A stretch of DNA of 64,000 bases from Planctomycetota bacterium (GTDB taxonomy: Bacteria; Planctomycetota; Planctomycetia; Pirellulales; Pirellulaceae), in assembly GCA_014238905.1 (NCBI GenBank), contig JABAAE010000006.1:62001-126000 (forward strand), written 5' to 3'. The notes under the pieces are model-generated. The model ran no database searches. It was not told the origin of the DNA and worked only from the letters and a program-made list of their open reading frames with translations. The position numbers and the translations under genes were made by a program. Positions 45,036-54,257 of the stretch are shown here, in pieces. The stretch's first letter is position 1. Each line of letters opens with the position of its first letter.

Positions 45036-47108
45036 ATGCTCCCTGTCATCTCCTATCCAACCGGACTACTACTTGCCGATTTCAGCGGCCTTTCGTTCCT
45101 TGAAATAGCGCTCTGGTCAGGTCTCACCTTGTTCGTGATTTTAGCAACCGTACTGACATGGACAGGCTGGGGACAGGTAAAACCACTGTGGAAATGCGTC
45201 GCGCTTTCGGTGTTTGCGCACATTTTGCTGGGGGGCTATGCCTATGGCACCCGCCTTTTCTATTCGTATTCCAACTCAAGCCAAGAGCAGCCGATCAGCT
45301 TTTCGATCAGCGAAAAAGAAATCGAGCCGGATCTCTTGCCGGATAATCAGGAGAACACCGCTATTGAACCTTGGAATCGGATCGTCAAAGAAGACGGCAA
45401 TGTTCCTCAAGAGGTGTTTCAAGAAAAGCTAAACGCCAACATTTCCAGTCTGCCAGAACGCACACCTGTCCCCAGCCCACTTCAAAACGAGATCCCTTTT
45501 CCCAACCCAAAACTGCCTGACTTGAAGCCCGTTGAAGTTGCGTCAAAAAAATCTCCAATGCCGTCCATCGAACAATTTTCCAACATCAACCAATCGAAAT
45601 TTGAACCGGTGAGACCGGACGAAATAGAGATCCCCAAAAAGACAATCAAACGCAACACTAGTTTCCCAAGTCCCAGCTCGACCGAAAATTTAGTAGAAAA
45701 AATTAAACCTGATTCATCGACAGCGATCAACTCGATTCGAAAAACATTAGCGTCTAATTCTATAGAACCAGATGTCGATGTCGATCAACTCGTCCAAAAT
45801 GTAATTCGCCAACCCACCCACCTTTCCGAAGCCAGCCCGGACCTCCAGGACGTCAACTCCATCACGAACGTCAAAAAGGCTAATGAACAGCCCTGGAACT
45901 CCGCATCGTTCTCTGAAAAAGATCCCTCAAAAACTACGGCGTCTCAAAAATCGTCTCAACCAAGACGGCTGGGTGACGGTCTTCCCATACCCAAGATCTA
46001 TCAAAACCGTTTTAGCACCGATCGGAATCAGATCGTTAAACAGCAAGGTGGGTCACTCGAAACTGAAGAGGCTGTTCGAAATGCCCTGCGCTGGCTCGGT
46101 AGAGAGCAGGAAGACGACGGCAGCTGGAATCCACGACGCTACAACGCAGGGCAGGAAACCAATGTCTATGGCCACAATCGTGGCGGAGCCGGCTACTACG
46201 CTGATAGCGGAATCACCGGTTTGGTCATTCTCGCATTTCTAGGGGCTGGCCATACTCACCTGGAAGGCGAATACCAGCAAACCGTGCAAAAAGGCCTCGA
46301 GTATCTGATTCGCACCCAACACGAAGATGGTAATCTTTCAGGAAATGCCGGGCTTTTCGCGCGAAACTACTGCCATGCCATGGCGATGCTCGCCATTACG
46401 GAAGCCTATTCCATTACGGGTGATTACCGGATCAAGCCCTTCATGGAGAAGGCTCAGCAATTTATTGTTAGCGGCCAAAACAAGACAACGGGCGGCTGGC
46501 GATATCGGCCAGGAGACGATGGGGACATGAGCCAATTCGGCTGGCAGGTCCTTGCGTTAAAGAGTGCGGCACAAGCCGGCGTCGCCATTCCTGGAAAAAC
46601 AGAAATTCTCATGAAGCGATTTGTTCGAAGCTATATAAAAGGATCCTACGGAGGGCTATCCGCCTACCGACCTGCCGAAAAGCCCTCTCGCACCATGACC
46701 GCTGAATCGATTCTCTGCCAACGTCTGTTGAATCTTGAAGTCTCACCTGACGCATCTCGGGAAGCCTTTCAATTTGTGCTTGAAGAAAGACCCGATGAAT
46801 CAAAAATAGAAAATCTATATTATTGGTATTATGCAACTCTGGCATTGCACCATGAGAAAAATATTTTTGAATTCCAAGAAGCCAATTGGCGAAGTTGGAA
46901 TGAGTCATTGACACAAAAACTACTTGGTATGCAAGTAAAAACTGGCAAAGCAACTGGCAGTTACCCAGCCAATTCGCTTTGGAGTTCCTATGGCGGTCGT
47001 TTTTACTCCACAGCCATGTCAACGCTCTCTTTGGAAGTTTATTACCGTTATCAGCCGCAGAAACTCAGGGCCCCTTCGACTGCCTCTAATAACGTTTTTC
47101 GTCGTTAA
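45036..47108 (+). CDS. TonB-like anchored protein with squalene-cyclase-like alpha/alpha toroid
   Basis: 690 residues. Hydrophobic helix 1 spans about 20-44. Helix 2 (51-71, LWKCVALSVFAHILLGGYAY) has Ser58-x-x-x-His62, the pattern that TonB and TolA use to contact ExbB/TolQ, and is followed at 85-88 by QPIS, as in TonB. Residues ~90-330 form a Pro/Ser/Lys/Glu-rich linker that would span the periplasm. Residues ~338-675 form a prenyltransferase/squalene-cyclase repeat domain with QW-like motifs (LGREQEDDGSW, LIRTQHEDGN) and DMSQFGWQVLALKSA; the cyclase DxDD acid is not apparent, so it is probably not a cyclase. The gene starts two bases after exbD. It lacks the normal TonB C-terminal domain. 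Confidence 0.85.
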   Translation: MLPVISYPTGLLLADFSGLSFLEIALWSGLTLFVILATVLTWTGWGQVKPLWKCVALSVFAHILLGGYAYGTRLFYSYSNSSQEQPISFSISEKEIEPDLLPDNQENTAIEPWNRIVKEDGNVPQEVFQEKLNANISSLPERTPVPSPLQNEIPFPNPKLPDLKPVEVASKKSPMPSIEQFSNINQSKFEPVRPDEIEIPKKTIKRNTSFPSPSSTENLVEKIKPDSSTAINSIRKTLASNSIEPDVDVDQLVQNVIRQPTHLSEASPDLQDVNSITNVKKANEQPWNSASFSEKDPSKTTASQKSSQPRRLGDGLPIPKIYQNRFSTDRNQIVKQQGGSLETEEAVRNALRWLGREQEDDGSWNPRRYNAGQETNVYGHNRGGAGYYADSGITGLVILAFLGAGHTHLEGEYQQTVQKGLEYLIRTQHEDGNLSGNAGLFARNYCHAMAMLAITEAYSITGDYRIKPFMEKAQQFIVSGQNKTTGGWRYRPGDDGDMSQFGWQVLALKSAAQAGVAIPGKTEILMKRFVRSYIKGSYGGLSAYRPAEKPSRTMTAESILCQRLLNLEVSPDASREAFQFVLEERPDESKIENLYYWYYATLALHHEKNIFEFQEANWRSWNESLTQKLLGMQVKTGKATGSYPANSLWSSYGGRFYSTAMSTLSLEVYYRYQPQKLRAPSTASNNVFRR

Positions 47109-47258
47109 TCAAACGGGTTGACTGGCGTCACAACCCTGACTTGTCGATTAAATCCCAAGGGAATTCAAAAGTCCCTGCGCATTTTGCTTTGTTGTAGCCT
47201 ATTTTGGTTTAGAATAGTCAAATCAAAAGATAATCAGGAAAGCCTCGGAATTCGGTTC

Positions 47259-48347
47259 ATGCCCATCACTTTTTCGTGCCCCGGTTGTGGGAAACAACTT
47301 TCGGTACCTGATTCGATGTCTGGGAAAGCCGCTAAATGCCCTTGCGGAACCCAATTACAGATACCAAGCCCCGTTCAGGATGCTCAGCCGGCAAGAAGCT
47401 CCTTGGCCACTGCTCAAGAAGCCACAAGGCAAAATCTAAGCAGCCAAGCGCCAACCACGACACAAAGGCCATCTCGTGCCGCCGCTAACGCCCAAGAAAT
47501 GAATAATGGGCAACTCAACCCAGACTTTCAGATTCAATGCCTACAGTGTGGTATCCAGTACCCCATGCGACCAGATCTGATTGGCCAAACAGTCGCTTGT
47601 CGATGCGGAGCGGCTGTCCGCTTCGAGGACCCACTAGGTGAGGGTGGAGTCATGCTTGCCGACCCATTGGACCCATTTCCCAGCGAATCGGACGGGCAAC
47701 CTGTCGCTTACCAATCGATGACACCCGCGGGAACAACAAGAACAAATCTAAGGCAGAAGGAGGACGACGTCCTCAAGATGTATATCAAGGAGGATGACCT
47801 TGAACAACACATGGCAAAGGGATCCCAAAAGAAAACTGGCGCACGGCCTGCTGAGCAAAAGCTCAGAATCAAGATTTGGTTTGGAGTTGGGTTATTACTA
47901 ACATTAATCAATGTACTAAGCTGGCTGCCATTCTTGGATCTTTTTGTAAATCTTCTGGGTATCGAAGTTGGCCTAAATCTTTATCTTGTGGTGATAGCCG
48001 CGACTGCCAGCTATTCGGCGTTAGTAGTACTCATCGCTTCTAGCATATGGGAAACTTATATCAAAGCGAACGAGAAAGGGTGGATGTGCATCGTACCGAT
48101 CCTCAACATGCTCATCCTTATTAGGATCATTGGCGCGCCAACTTGGTGGATCTTTTTGCTGATTATTCCGATAGTCAATATTATTGTTGTATTTATGATG
48201 TTAATCAAACTTGCTGAGTGCTTTGGTCAGGATACACTTTTCGGTTTCGGCTTAGGTCTTTTGGGTTTTGTTTGTTGGCCGATATTGGGTTGGGGGGATG
48301 CCAAATATTTGCCCAAAAAAAAGTTCCCTCAAGTACGGCGGAAATAG
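47259..48347 (+). CDS. Zinc-ribbon membrane protein with DUF5684-like domain
   Basis: 362 residues from the ATG at 47259 (MPITFSCPGCGKQ). Two N-terminal zinc ribbons: CPGCGKQL...CPCG at residues ~7-28 and CLQCG...CRCG around 95-115, joined by Ala/Gln-rich linker. After a charged linker come about four to five membrane helices; the last block, GWMCIVPILNMLILIRIIG then WWIFLLIIPIVNII and PILGWGDAKY, matches the DUF5684/signal-peptidase-I-associated pattern. Cytoplasmic ribbons on a membrane protein suggest nucleic-acid or protein sensing. It is 150 bases after the TonB-like gene and may belong to the same transcript. Confidence 0.78.
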   Translation: MPITFSCPGCGKQLSVPDSMSGKAAKCPCGTQLQIPSPVQDAQPARSSLATAQEATRQNLSSQAPTTTQRPSRAAANAQEMNNGQLNPDFQIQCLQCGIQYPMRPDLIGQTVACRCGAAVRFEDPLGEGGVMLADPLDPFPSESDGQPVAYQSMTPAGTTRTNLRQKEDDVLKMYIKEDDLEQHMAKGSQKKTGARPAEQKLRIKIWFGVGLLLTLINVLSWLPFLDLFVNLLGIEVGLNLYLVVIAATASYSALVVLIASSIWETYIKANEKGWMCIVPILNMLILIRIIGAPTWWIFLLIIPIVNIIVVFMMLIKLAECFGQDTLFGFGLGLLGFVCWPILGWGDAKYLPKKKFPQVRRK

Positions 48348-48451
48348 TCAAAGTACTACTTTTAATATTTCAATGGCCTTGTGCTTGTTGGTCGTTCGGT
48401 ATCTGTCATTCTCTCAGGTAAAGCAATTCTATTCTTAGCGTTGTTGAGTAA

Positions 48452-48504
48452 AGCTTTTTGGGCCAAACCGTGCCCAGAAACGTCCCACGGTTTGGTTTCA
48501 AGCT
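48452..48504. terminator. Bidirectional hairpin terminator
   Basis: CCAAACCGTG (48463-48472) and CACGGTTTGG (48486-48495) form a perfect 10-bp stem around a 13-base loop; AGCTT (48452-48456) and AAGCT (48500-48504) extend it outside an internal loop. It lies between the convergent zinc-ribbon gene and the esterase gene and should stop both. Confidence 0.6.
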
Positions 48505-48505
48505 G

Positions 48506-49414
48506 TTAGAGATTCTCGTCAAACCATCGCAACAAGGCGGTTTCGGCTCTCTGGCCATCCGCTCCCCCAAAACCGTGTGCTGCACCCTTGATCACAATTA
48601 GCTTGTGTTGCACACCTGTTTTTTCAAACGCTTTATGAATCTTCTCGCTGTGAACCAAAGGAACCAATTTGTCCTGATCACCGTGAATTAGCAGTGTCGG
48701 AGCATCGTCAGCAGTCACCTTAAAAAGCGGCGAAACTTGATCCGCCTTTTCAATTCCAAAGTCCAAAGCAGGGAAATTTCGCACAAAATTCGGATCCTCC
48801 ATATACTTCTTTAAAAAAGTAGGTGGAAAATAAGCGACCACTGCTTTCACGCGACTACCAGCGGTCAGCACAGACGAAGGTTGCTTGATTCCGTCGGTTC
48901 CAGTCGTCCCCAGCATCAGGGATAGATGCCCGCCAGCGCTGCCGCCACATACTCCGATACTATCGGGATCAATCCCAAGTTTTTCCGCATTAAATTTCAC
49001 ATGCTTGACAGCGAGCCGGACATCCTTGACGGCGTCGGGAACCTTGTAGCGTGGACTACTTCCATGCCTAACTAGTATCAGGGTATATCCTTGTTTGACC
49101 AATTTTTCAAACAGGTTACGTTTTTCCGGCAATCTGGACCGCACGACCGCCTCTGGCGGTTGCCAGCGCGAAACCCAGCCACCACTGACCATGAATAAGA
49201 CCGCTTTTCCTTTACCGTCGTCGGTCGGAGTCACAACATCGTAAGTTAATGCAAGGCCATCTTTATGACCGTAGACAACGTCTGGACTGATGGTCCGCCA
49301 TGGTTGATCCGCCGAGCCATCTCTGACCAACAAGGTCATCACCATCAGCCACACAAATTTCATACATGGAAAAAGGTGTTTGGTTTTTAGCACTTCTAAT
49401 TTCACGGCAGCCAT
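48506..49414 (-). CDS. Exported alpha/beta hydrolase (esterase/lipase type)
   Basis: 302 codons from 49414; a GTG at 49405 with AAAGG eight bases upstream or the ATG at 49363 (MKFVWLMVMTLL) are alternative starts. All keep a signal-peptide-like segment ending near DGSA. The catalytic serine is in GVCGGSAGGHLSLML, the acid in LLIHGDQDKLVPL and the histidine in GAAHGFGG, so the triad is complete. The MVSGGW segment provides the oxyanion hole. This is the BD-FAE/acetyl-esterase type, often acting on acylated sugars. It stands alone. Confidence 0.85.
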   Translation of the reverse strand: MAAVKLEVLKTKHLFPCMKFVWLMVMTLLVRDGSADQPWRTISPDVVYGHKDGLALTYDVVTPTDDGKGKAVLFMVSGGWVSRWQPPEAVVRSRLPEKRNLFEKLVKQGYTLILVRHGSSPRYKVPDAVKDVRLAVKHVKFNAEKLGIDPDSIGVCGGSAGGHLSLMLGTTGTDGIKQPSSVLTAGSRVKAVVAYFPPTFLKKYMEDPNFVRNFPALDFGIEKADQVSPLFKVTADDAPTLLIHGDQDKLVPLVHSEKIHKAFEKTGVQHKLIVIKGAAHGFGGADGQRAETALLRWFDENL

Positions 49415-49494
49415 CCTTTGAATAAGTTGATCCGGTTCTGTTTCATGGCAAATCAGCGATGGCGATCAACTAAAAGAAAACCATCGAATGCCCA

Positions 49495-50472
49495 TCATAC
49501 CGCAGAAGCCGATACAATCGGACCACGACTCCGAATCGCAGCATCGATACTTTGCAGCTGTTGGGCATCGAGCTTCCACCCCATTCCCCCGGCAGATTCT
49601 TTTATCTGAGCGGGTCTCTTTGCACCGCATAATGCACTGGTAATGCCGGGACGATGAATGGTCCAATTGATAACAATCTGAGATACCGTTTTCTCTATAT
49701 CCAAAGCTATCGCACGCAACTCATCCATAAAATCCTGGTTTTTTTGCCACTCTTCGCCTTGGAACATTGGATATTTTCGACGTCCGTCACGTGGGTCAAA
49801 CTGGTGGTCTCTTGGCAAATGACCGGCCAGAAGCCCCTTCATCAAAGGCCAATAGCACATCACCGAAATGCCTCTTGTTTGAACCCATGGCAATAGTTCT
49901 CCTTCGATTTCCCGTTGCAACATATTGTAATGGGGTTGCACCGCTGAAATGGGGCAAACCGTGGCAAATTCGTTCATTTGAGAAACCGAATAGTTCGAAA
50001 CACCAATCGTCTTGGCCCGACCGGAATCCAGAATTTCTCGAAACGCCGCGGCGGATTCTACCACCGGTACATCAGGGTCCGGAGCATGGTGATACAAAAG
50101 TTCGACAACTCCCGTCTGTAGCCGTTGCAAACTCTCGGAAAATTCCTGTTTGATTTTTTCCGGCCTTCCATTGATTTGGCGAACACCCTGTTCATTCCAG
50201 TGAATGCCACATTTTGTGGCGATGGCAATCTGATCGCGATACCTTGAAAGGGCGCGGCAAATCAACTTCTCACTTTGACCGTTTGCCCCGTAGCAATAAG
50301 CCGTATCAAAGAAATTAATCCCGCTTTGATAAGCTTCCTGCAAGGTCCTCAGACTGTCCTCGTCATTGACATCGATACTGGTCATGCCCGCGATCGGCCA
50401 GCATCCCATCGCGACTGGCGTAATCTCAATAGAAGAATTCCCGATCGTTTGCATCATCTTCGAGTCATCCAA
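49495..50472 (-). CDS. Aldo/keto reductase
   Basis: 325-residue NAD(P)H-dependent oxidoreductase of the AKR superfamily with a TIM barrel. The catalytic tetrad is visible: Asp and Tyr in FFDTAYCYGANGQSE, Lys in AIATKCGIHW and His in ELLYHHAPDPD. The segment KTIGVSNYSVSQMNEF and the C-terminal INWTIHRPGITSALCGAKRP are typical. Sequence alone does not give the substrate. Cytoplasmic. It lies downstream of pheT with ~190 bases between, probably its own unit. Confidence 0.9.
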   Translation of the reverse strand: MDDSKMMQTIGNSSIEITPVAMGCWPIAGMTSIDVNDEDSLRTLQEAYQSGINFFDTAYCYGANGQSEKLICRALSRYRDQIAIATKCGIHWNEQGVRQINGRPEKIKQEFSESLQRLQTGVVELLYHHAPDPDVPVVESAAAFREILDSGRAKTIGVSNYSVSQMNEFATVCPISAVQPHYNMLQREIEGELLPWVQTRGISVMCYWPLMKGLLAGHLPRDHQFDPRDGRRKYPMFQGEEWQKNQDFMDELRAIALDIEKTVSQIVINWTIHRPGITSALCGAKRPAQIKESAGGMGWKLDAQQLQSIDAAIRSRGPIVSASAV

Positions 50473-50598
50473 AAATCAAATGTAAATCGTGAATCGATCG
50501 AACTCGATTTGTGATTGATTTAGTTTAATGCAATAGCTAAAGATTTGCTTGTATTAAACTTGACCAATCCAATGGAGCATCAGATTCCTTTTAAGAGA

Positions 50599-50614
50599 GG
50601 CCCCTGAAGGGGTT
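50599..50614 (-). terminator. Possible terminator downstream of pheT
   Basis: GGCCCC-TGAA-GGGGTT forms a short GC-rich stem (two G-T pairs) about 50 bases after the pheT stop in transcription direction. On the minus strand it is followed by the pyrimidine-rich TCTCTT, a weak U tract. Confidence 0.35.
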
Positions 50615-50666
50615 ACTGAAATCGATCATTGCGGAAAAAAATGCAATCCAAACGCCATGCCGATTT

Positions 50667-52718
50667 TCAAGAAACCAGAGAGGCATCATGCTTTTCACGG
50701 CAGCTTGCGATAATCGATTGGCAAGCATGATCCGCATCTTCGCCGGTCAGTGTTGTCGATGAGCTGCGAAATTTTACCGAAAGCAAAATTCGTTTTTTAT
50801 CCGGTCCATCCTTGGCCGTGTTGCGAAATGTCTCAACGTATTCAACGGATTCAAAAATCTCTCCAGCCGCTTCAGAAACCGACTTGGAAAGATCATTCCA
50901 ACGAAGGGACTCATCCACGACGAAATTGAAATCACGTGTGACTGGAGGCTGCCCACTTATTTTCTCATGCTGAGGCACAAGAATGGCGCCCATCAAAAGT
51001 GCTGACACATCTAATTCCGCTACCGAACATGCTTTTCTAAGTTGAAATTTTGCTTGACCATAGCTCGATACTTCGCCTACAAATCCGACCGTTTTGCCAT
51101 TCAATTGCACAACACTGCCTCTCGAACGGTTCATGATCTTTTCCTCACATAATTTGTAATCGAGCTTTGTTCCGGGATTCATTTCAACGAACAGGGCATC
51201 TACCAGTCCCTTCATTGCATAATAATCCCGGCTTCCGACGAAGGAAAGTTTGAGAGGTTCGCTAGGCAAACTATCAACATTAGGCAAGTAAACCTTAGCG
51301 ATTTCAAATAGCTCCGCTTCCTCACCTCCCCGATGTTCGTTAATACGACGTGACTCCAAAAGGCTGGGCACGAGACTTCGACGAGCGAATTCCACCCGAC
51401 CAATATCTTTAGAAGCCTTCTCGAGCACCCCTAACATGGGTTGGCTTGATACAAGTGGTGCTTGATCAGTCCAAGGTGAAAATTCAACTGACCATGGCTC
51501 TGGCACCAGGCTCGCTGTCATCGATTCATCAAAACCAGCAGCAGTCATCAAAGATCTAATCTTGATCGCGACCCTGTCTTCATTTCTTTTCACCGTGGCA
51601 GCCATTGGCACATCAGCGGTCTCTGGAATCTTGTCGAATCCATAAATCCTTCCAACTTCTTCGATCAAATCACATTCCCGCGACAGATCACGTCGCCAAG
51701 TTGGAGGAATAACGGTCAACACAGATTCATCTGACTTGATTATCTCACAGCCAAGAGCAGCCAAAATCCCTGGTACAACATCGGCTGGAATTTCGATTCC
51801 CAAGATTCTTTTCAGTTGCCGAAATCTCAACGTGACCTCTACAGCGTGGAAACTGGATCTCCCTTCATCAATGATACCTCCTGCCAGTTCACCCCCTGCC
51901 AAATCCAAAATCATCTGACAACACCGCTGACTGGCGTAATCGGTTCCAGTGGGATCAATGGGACGTTCAAAGCGATGGGATGCTGGACTGTGAAGATTCA
52001 ACTGGCGAGCAGTCGACCTGATAGACATGGGAGAAAATTCGGCTGCTTCGATCAATATGTCAACCGTTTGTTCACTGACTTCGGAATCTGCTCCACCCAT
52101 TACACCACCAACTGCCATTGGGCGCTCGGAATCGGCAATAACACAAACCCCTTCGTCCAACCTGTATCTGTCATGGTTGATCGCCAAGAATTCTTCATCT
52201 TTGGTCGCACTACGAACCACAATTTTTCCACCTTTGATTTTTCCATAATCAAAGGCATGCAAAGGTTGGCCAGTCTCCATCATCACGTAATTGGTGATAT
52301 CCGCCACATTGTTGATGGATTTATAACCTGGAAAGACCGCCTGCAAACGAGTGACTAGCCATCCCGGTGAGGGACCAACCTTGACACCACGTATCAATCT
52401 CGCTGTAAAGCGATAACAAAGATCTTCACAGTCCAGTTCCACTTTAAAGGAATCTGCAATTTTCTCCTTCGAGGATGCCAATTCCACGGTGGGAATATTT
52501 AACTCGGTCTGATAGAGCACGGCTATTTCCCGAGCAACTCCAAAGTGTCCGAGGCAGTCAGGCCGGTTACTCGTCACTTCCAAGTCAATCGCAAAGTCAT
52601 CACCAATCTGTTTCGATCCTTCGTGATTGAGACCGGACATGGTCAGTCGCTCAACCAATTCGTCATGGTCCATATTGAGATCGACATAGTCCTTCAACCA
52701 ATTCCATGAAACAATCAT
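50667..52718 (-). CDS. pheT: Phenylalanyl-tRNA synthetase beta subunit, lacking the N-terminal tRNA-binding domain
   Basis: Second subunit of the alpha2beta2 enzyme that charges tRNA-Phe. 683 residues against roughly 790 for common bacterial PheT. After the opening MIVSWNWLKDYVDL and VERLTMSGLNHEG the sequence passes at once to IDLEVTSNRPDCLGHFGVAREIA; the EMAP/tRNA_bind insertion that usually separates these parts is absent. The B3/B4 editing region (VMMETGQPLHAFDY, GVMGGADSEVSEQT), B5 and the core fold follow, and the C-terminal ferredoxin-fold anticodon-binding domain (PPVTRDFNFVVDESL) is intact. It is preceded by a 15-bp tandem repeat, and pheS lies 217 bases upstream. Confidence 0.93.
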   Translation of the reverse strand: MIVSWNWLKDYVDLNMDHDELVERLTMSGLNHEGSKQIGDDFAIDLEVTSNRPDCLGHFGVAREIAVLYQTELNIPTVELASSKEKIADSFKVELDCEDLCYRFTARLIRGVKVGPSPGWLVTRLQAVFPGYKSINNVADITNYVMMETGQPLHAFDYGKIKGGKIVVRSATKDEEFLAINHDRYRLDEGVCVIADSERPMAVGGVMGGADSEVSEQTVDILIEAAEFSPMSIRSTARQLNLHSPASHRFERPIDPTGTDYASQRCCQMILDLAGGELAGGIIDEGRSSFHAVEVTLRFRQLKRILGIEIPADVVPGILAALGCEIIKSDESVLTVIPPTWRRDLSRECDLIEEVGRIYGFDKIPETADVPMAATVKRNEDRVAIKIRSLMTAAGFDESMTASLVPEPWSVEFSPWTDQAPLVSSQPMLGVLEKASKDIGRVEFARRSLVPSLLESRRINEHRGGEEAELFEIAKVYLPNVDSLPSEPLKLSFVGSRDYYAMKGLVDALFVEMNPGTKLDYKLCEEKIMNRSRGSVVQLNGKTVGFVGEVSSYGQAKFQLRKACSVAELDVSALLMGAILVPQHEKISGQPPVTRDFNFVVDESLRWNDLSKSVSEAAGEIFESVEYVETFRNTAKDGPDKKRILLSVKFRSSSTTLTGEDADHACQSIIASCREKHDASLVS

Positions 52719-52734
52719 GATCTTTTATCCCGTT

Positions 52735-52790
52735 GTGTATCGACTTTTTGTGTATCTACTTTTTATGTATCTACTTTTTATGTATCTACT
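52735..52790. repeat. 15-bp tandem repeat, about 3.7 copies, upstream of pheT
   Basis: Copies start at 52735, 52750, 52765 and 52780 (unit ATGTATCTACTTTTT; the first two begin GTG, the fourth is partial). The array ends 17 bases upstream of the pheT start, so it forms the leader of pheT in the pheS-pheT spacer. There is no spacer sequence between units, so it is not CRISPR. Confidence 0.85.
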
Positions 52791-52935
52791 GTGATCGTGT
52801 GTTTTTTTTCGTTCGGAAAATTGGATGCCGACAGCCACCCTCGAGAACTCGTCTACCCATTTACCCAAATATTAACAGCGGTGTTTCGAACCAATTGACC
52901 AAACGGTAACGCCTAAATCCGCGCGGCCTTGCGAT

Positions 52936-53952
52936 TTAAAACTGGTGCAAAAAACGGGTTTCATTTGTGAACAAATCCCGAATGTCGGTAATCGAATGAC
53001 GTCTCATGCAAAGCCGCTCAACTCCCAGCCCAAAGGCAAAACCACTTACTGTTTCGGGATCATAACCCACAGATTGCAGGACGTTCGGATCGACCATTCC
53101 GGCACCACCAAACTCCACCCATTTACCATTCCAATAGTAGTCTGCTTCGACGCTCGGTTCAGTGAACGGAAAAAATGAGGGTCGAATTCTAATTCGAACG
53201 TCCTCACCGAGATAATTGGTGGCAAACAATCTCAATACGGTCTTGAGGTCCGCCATCGTCACATCGACATCAATCATCAATCCCTCCATTTGATGGAACA
53301 TGGGATAATGAGTTCGATCGGCCGTATCAGGGCGATAAACCCTCCCCAGGGAGATAATTCGAATCGGAGGGGGTGTATTCTCCATTACCCGGATCTGGAC
53401 GGTGCTCGTTTGGCTTCGCAGCAACAAAGGTTGGCCCGAGTTTTGATTCGCCGTAGCAAGGTAAAAATTATCAAGCGGGTCACGGGCGGGATGCTCCCGC
53501 GGAATATTTAAAGCCTCGAAGTTATGCCAATCATCCTCAATTTCCGGACCTTCTTCAATTGAAAATCCAAGCCGGCCCATTATGTCCTTGAGCTCTTCGA
53601 TCGTTTGCGTGATCGGATGCAGCCTGCCCATCCGAATCGGGGCACCGGGGAGGGTAGGATCGAATGTTTCATCCAAATCATCCTCAACCGCATTCACCAA
53701 TCGGGATTTGGCTTCCTCAAACGCAGCCTGAATCGCTTTTTTGATTTGATTTAACTTTTGTCCAGCAGCCGGTTTATCTGATTTTTCTACTGAGCCCAAC
53801 AGCTTTTGAGCCGATTTCAACCTGCCGTTTTTTGCACCGAGAAATTCAACCCGACCATCTTCGAGCTGATCTCCCGATTCCGCTTTGGAAAACGCCTCAT
53901 TGGCTGCTGTGCAAAGTGATTCAAGTTCGGAAACAAATTCTTGTAGCGCCAT
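52936..53952 (-). CDS. pheS: Phenylalanyl-tRNA synthetase alpha subunit
   Basis: Catalytic subunit of PheRS, 338 residues. The N-terminal ~85 residues are a coiled coil ([17 protein letters not shown] and the Lys-rich continuation) that binds tRNA. Class II motif 2 is [20 protein letters not shown]; motif 3 is [17 protein letters not shown] at the C-terminus. [17 protein letters not shown] is the characteristic phenylalanine-site block. It lies 305 bases after rplT on the same strand and upstream of pheT. Confidence 0.96.
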   Translation of the reverse strand: MALQEFVSELESLCTAANEAFSKAESGDQLEDGRVEFLGAKNGRLKSAQKLLGSVEKSDKPAAGQKLNQIKKAIQAAFEEAKSRLVNAVEDDLDETFDPTLPGAPIRMGRLHPITQTIEELKDIMGRLGFSIEEGPEIEDDWHNFEALNIPREHPARDPLDNFYLATANQNSGQPLLLRSQTSTVQIRVMENTPPPIRIISLGRVYRPDTADRTHYPMFHQMEGLMIDVDVTMADLKTVLRLFATNYLGEDVRIRIRPSFFPFTEPSVEADYYWNGKWVEFGGAGMVDPNVLQSVGYDPETVSGFAFGLGVERLCMRRHSITDIRDLFTNETRFLHQF

Positions 53953-54257
53953 TTTGCTTGGTCAATAATCCTGAAAAATACCGTTTGACTCCCCCATTTT
54001 AGGGCAGCTTGGCCCGGGAACAAACATGAGTTTTGCGGCCGTCAAACGGCGCGGTTGTAGCCGTTTTTCATCGGACGCTGATCTTCACAATTGCCTACAA
54101 CCCATTCCATTGACAGGTCACCGGGAACCCGCAATGCAGCAATCAAAACGATCGACATTCATCCTAGCACACCCATAGGAGAACGCCTTGCTAGCACGTG
54201 AAAGTACAAAACAGGTCAGATGAGTGCGCGATTTCGATTTAGCCAGCCCAGGTGGAT
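53953..54257. other. Spacer between rplT and pheS
   Basis: 305 bases without a supported gene. It contains the AAACGGC/GCCGTTT hairpin at 54044-54066. It may hold an attenuator or separate promoter for pheST. Confidence 0.4.
54044..54066 (-). promoter_or_regulatory. Hairpin between rplT and pheS
   Basis: AAACGGC (54044-54050) pairs with GCCGTTT (54060-54066) over seven bases around a nine-base loop. On the plus strand five T follow, but the genes are on the minus strand, where no T tract follows. It may be an RNA processing site or attenuator stem, or chance. Confidence 0.3.

Noticed and set aside
52735-52790. Tandem repeats considered as a CRISPR array (also 56312-56391 and 30702-30780)
   Set aside because: Units of 15-16 bases are directly adjacent with no unique spacers, and no cas genes are in the window.
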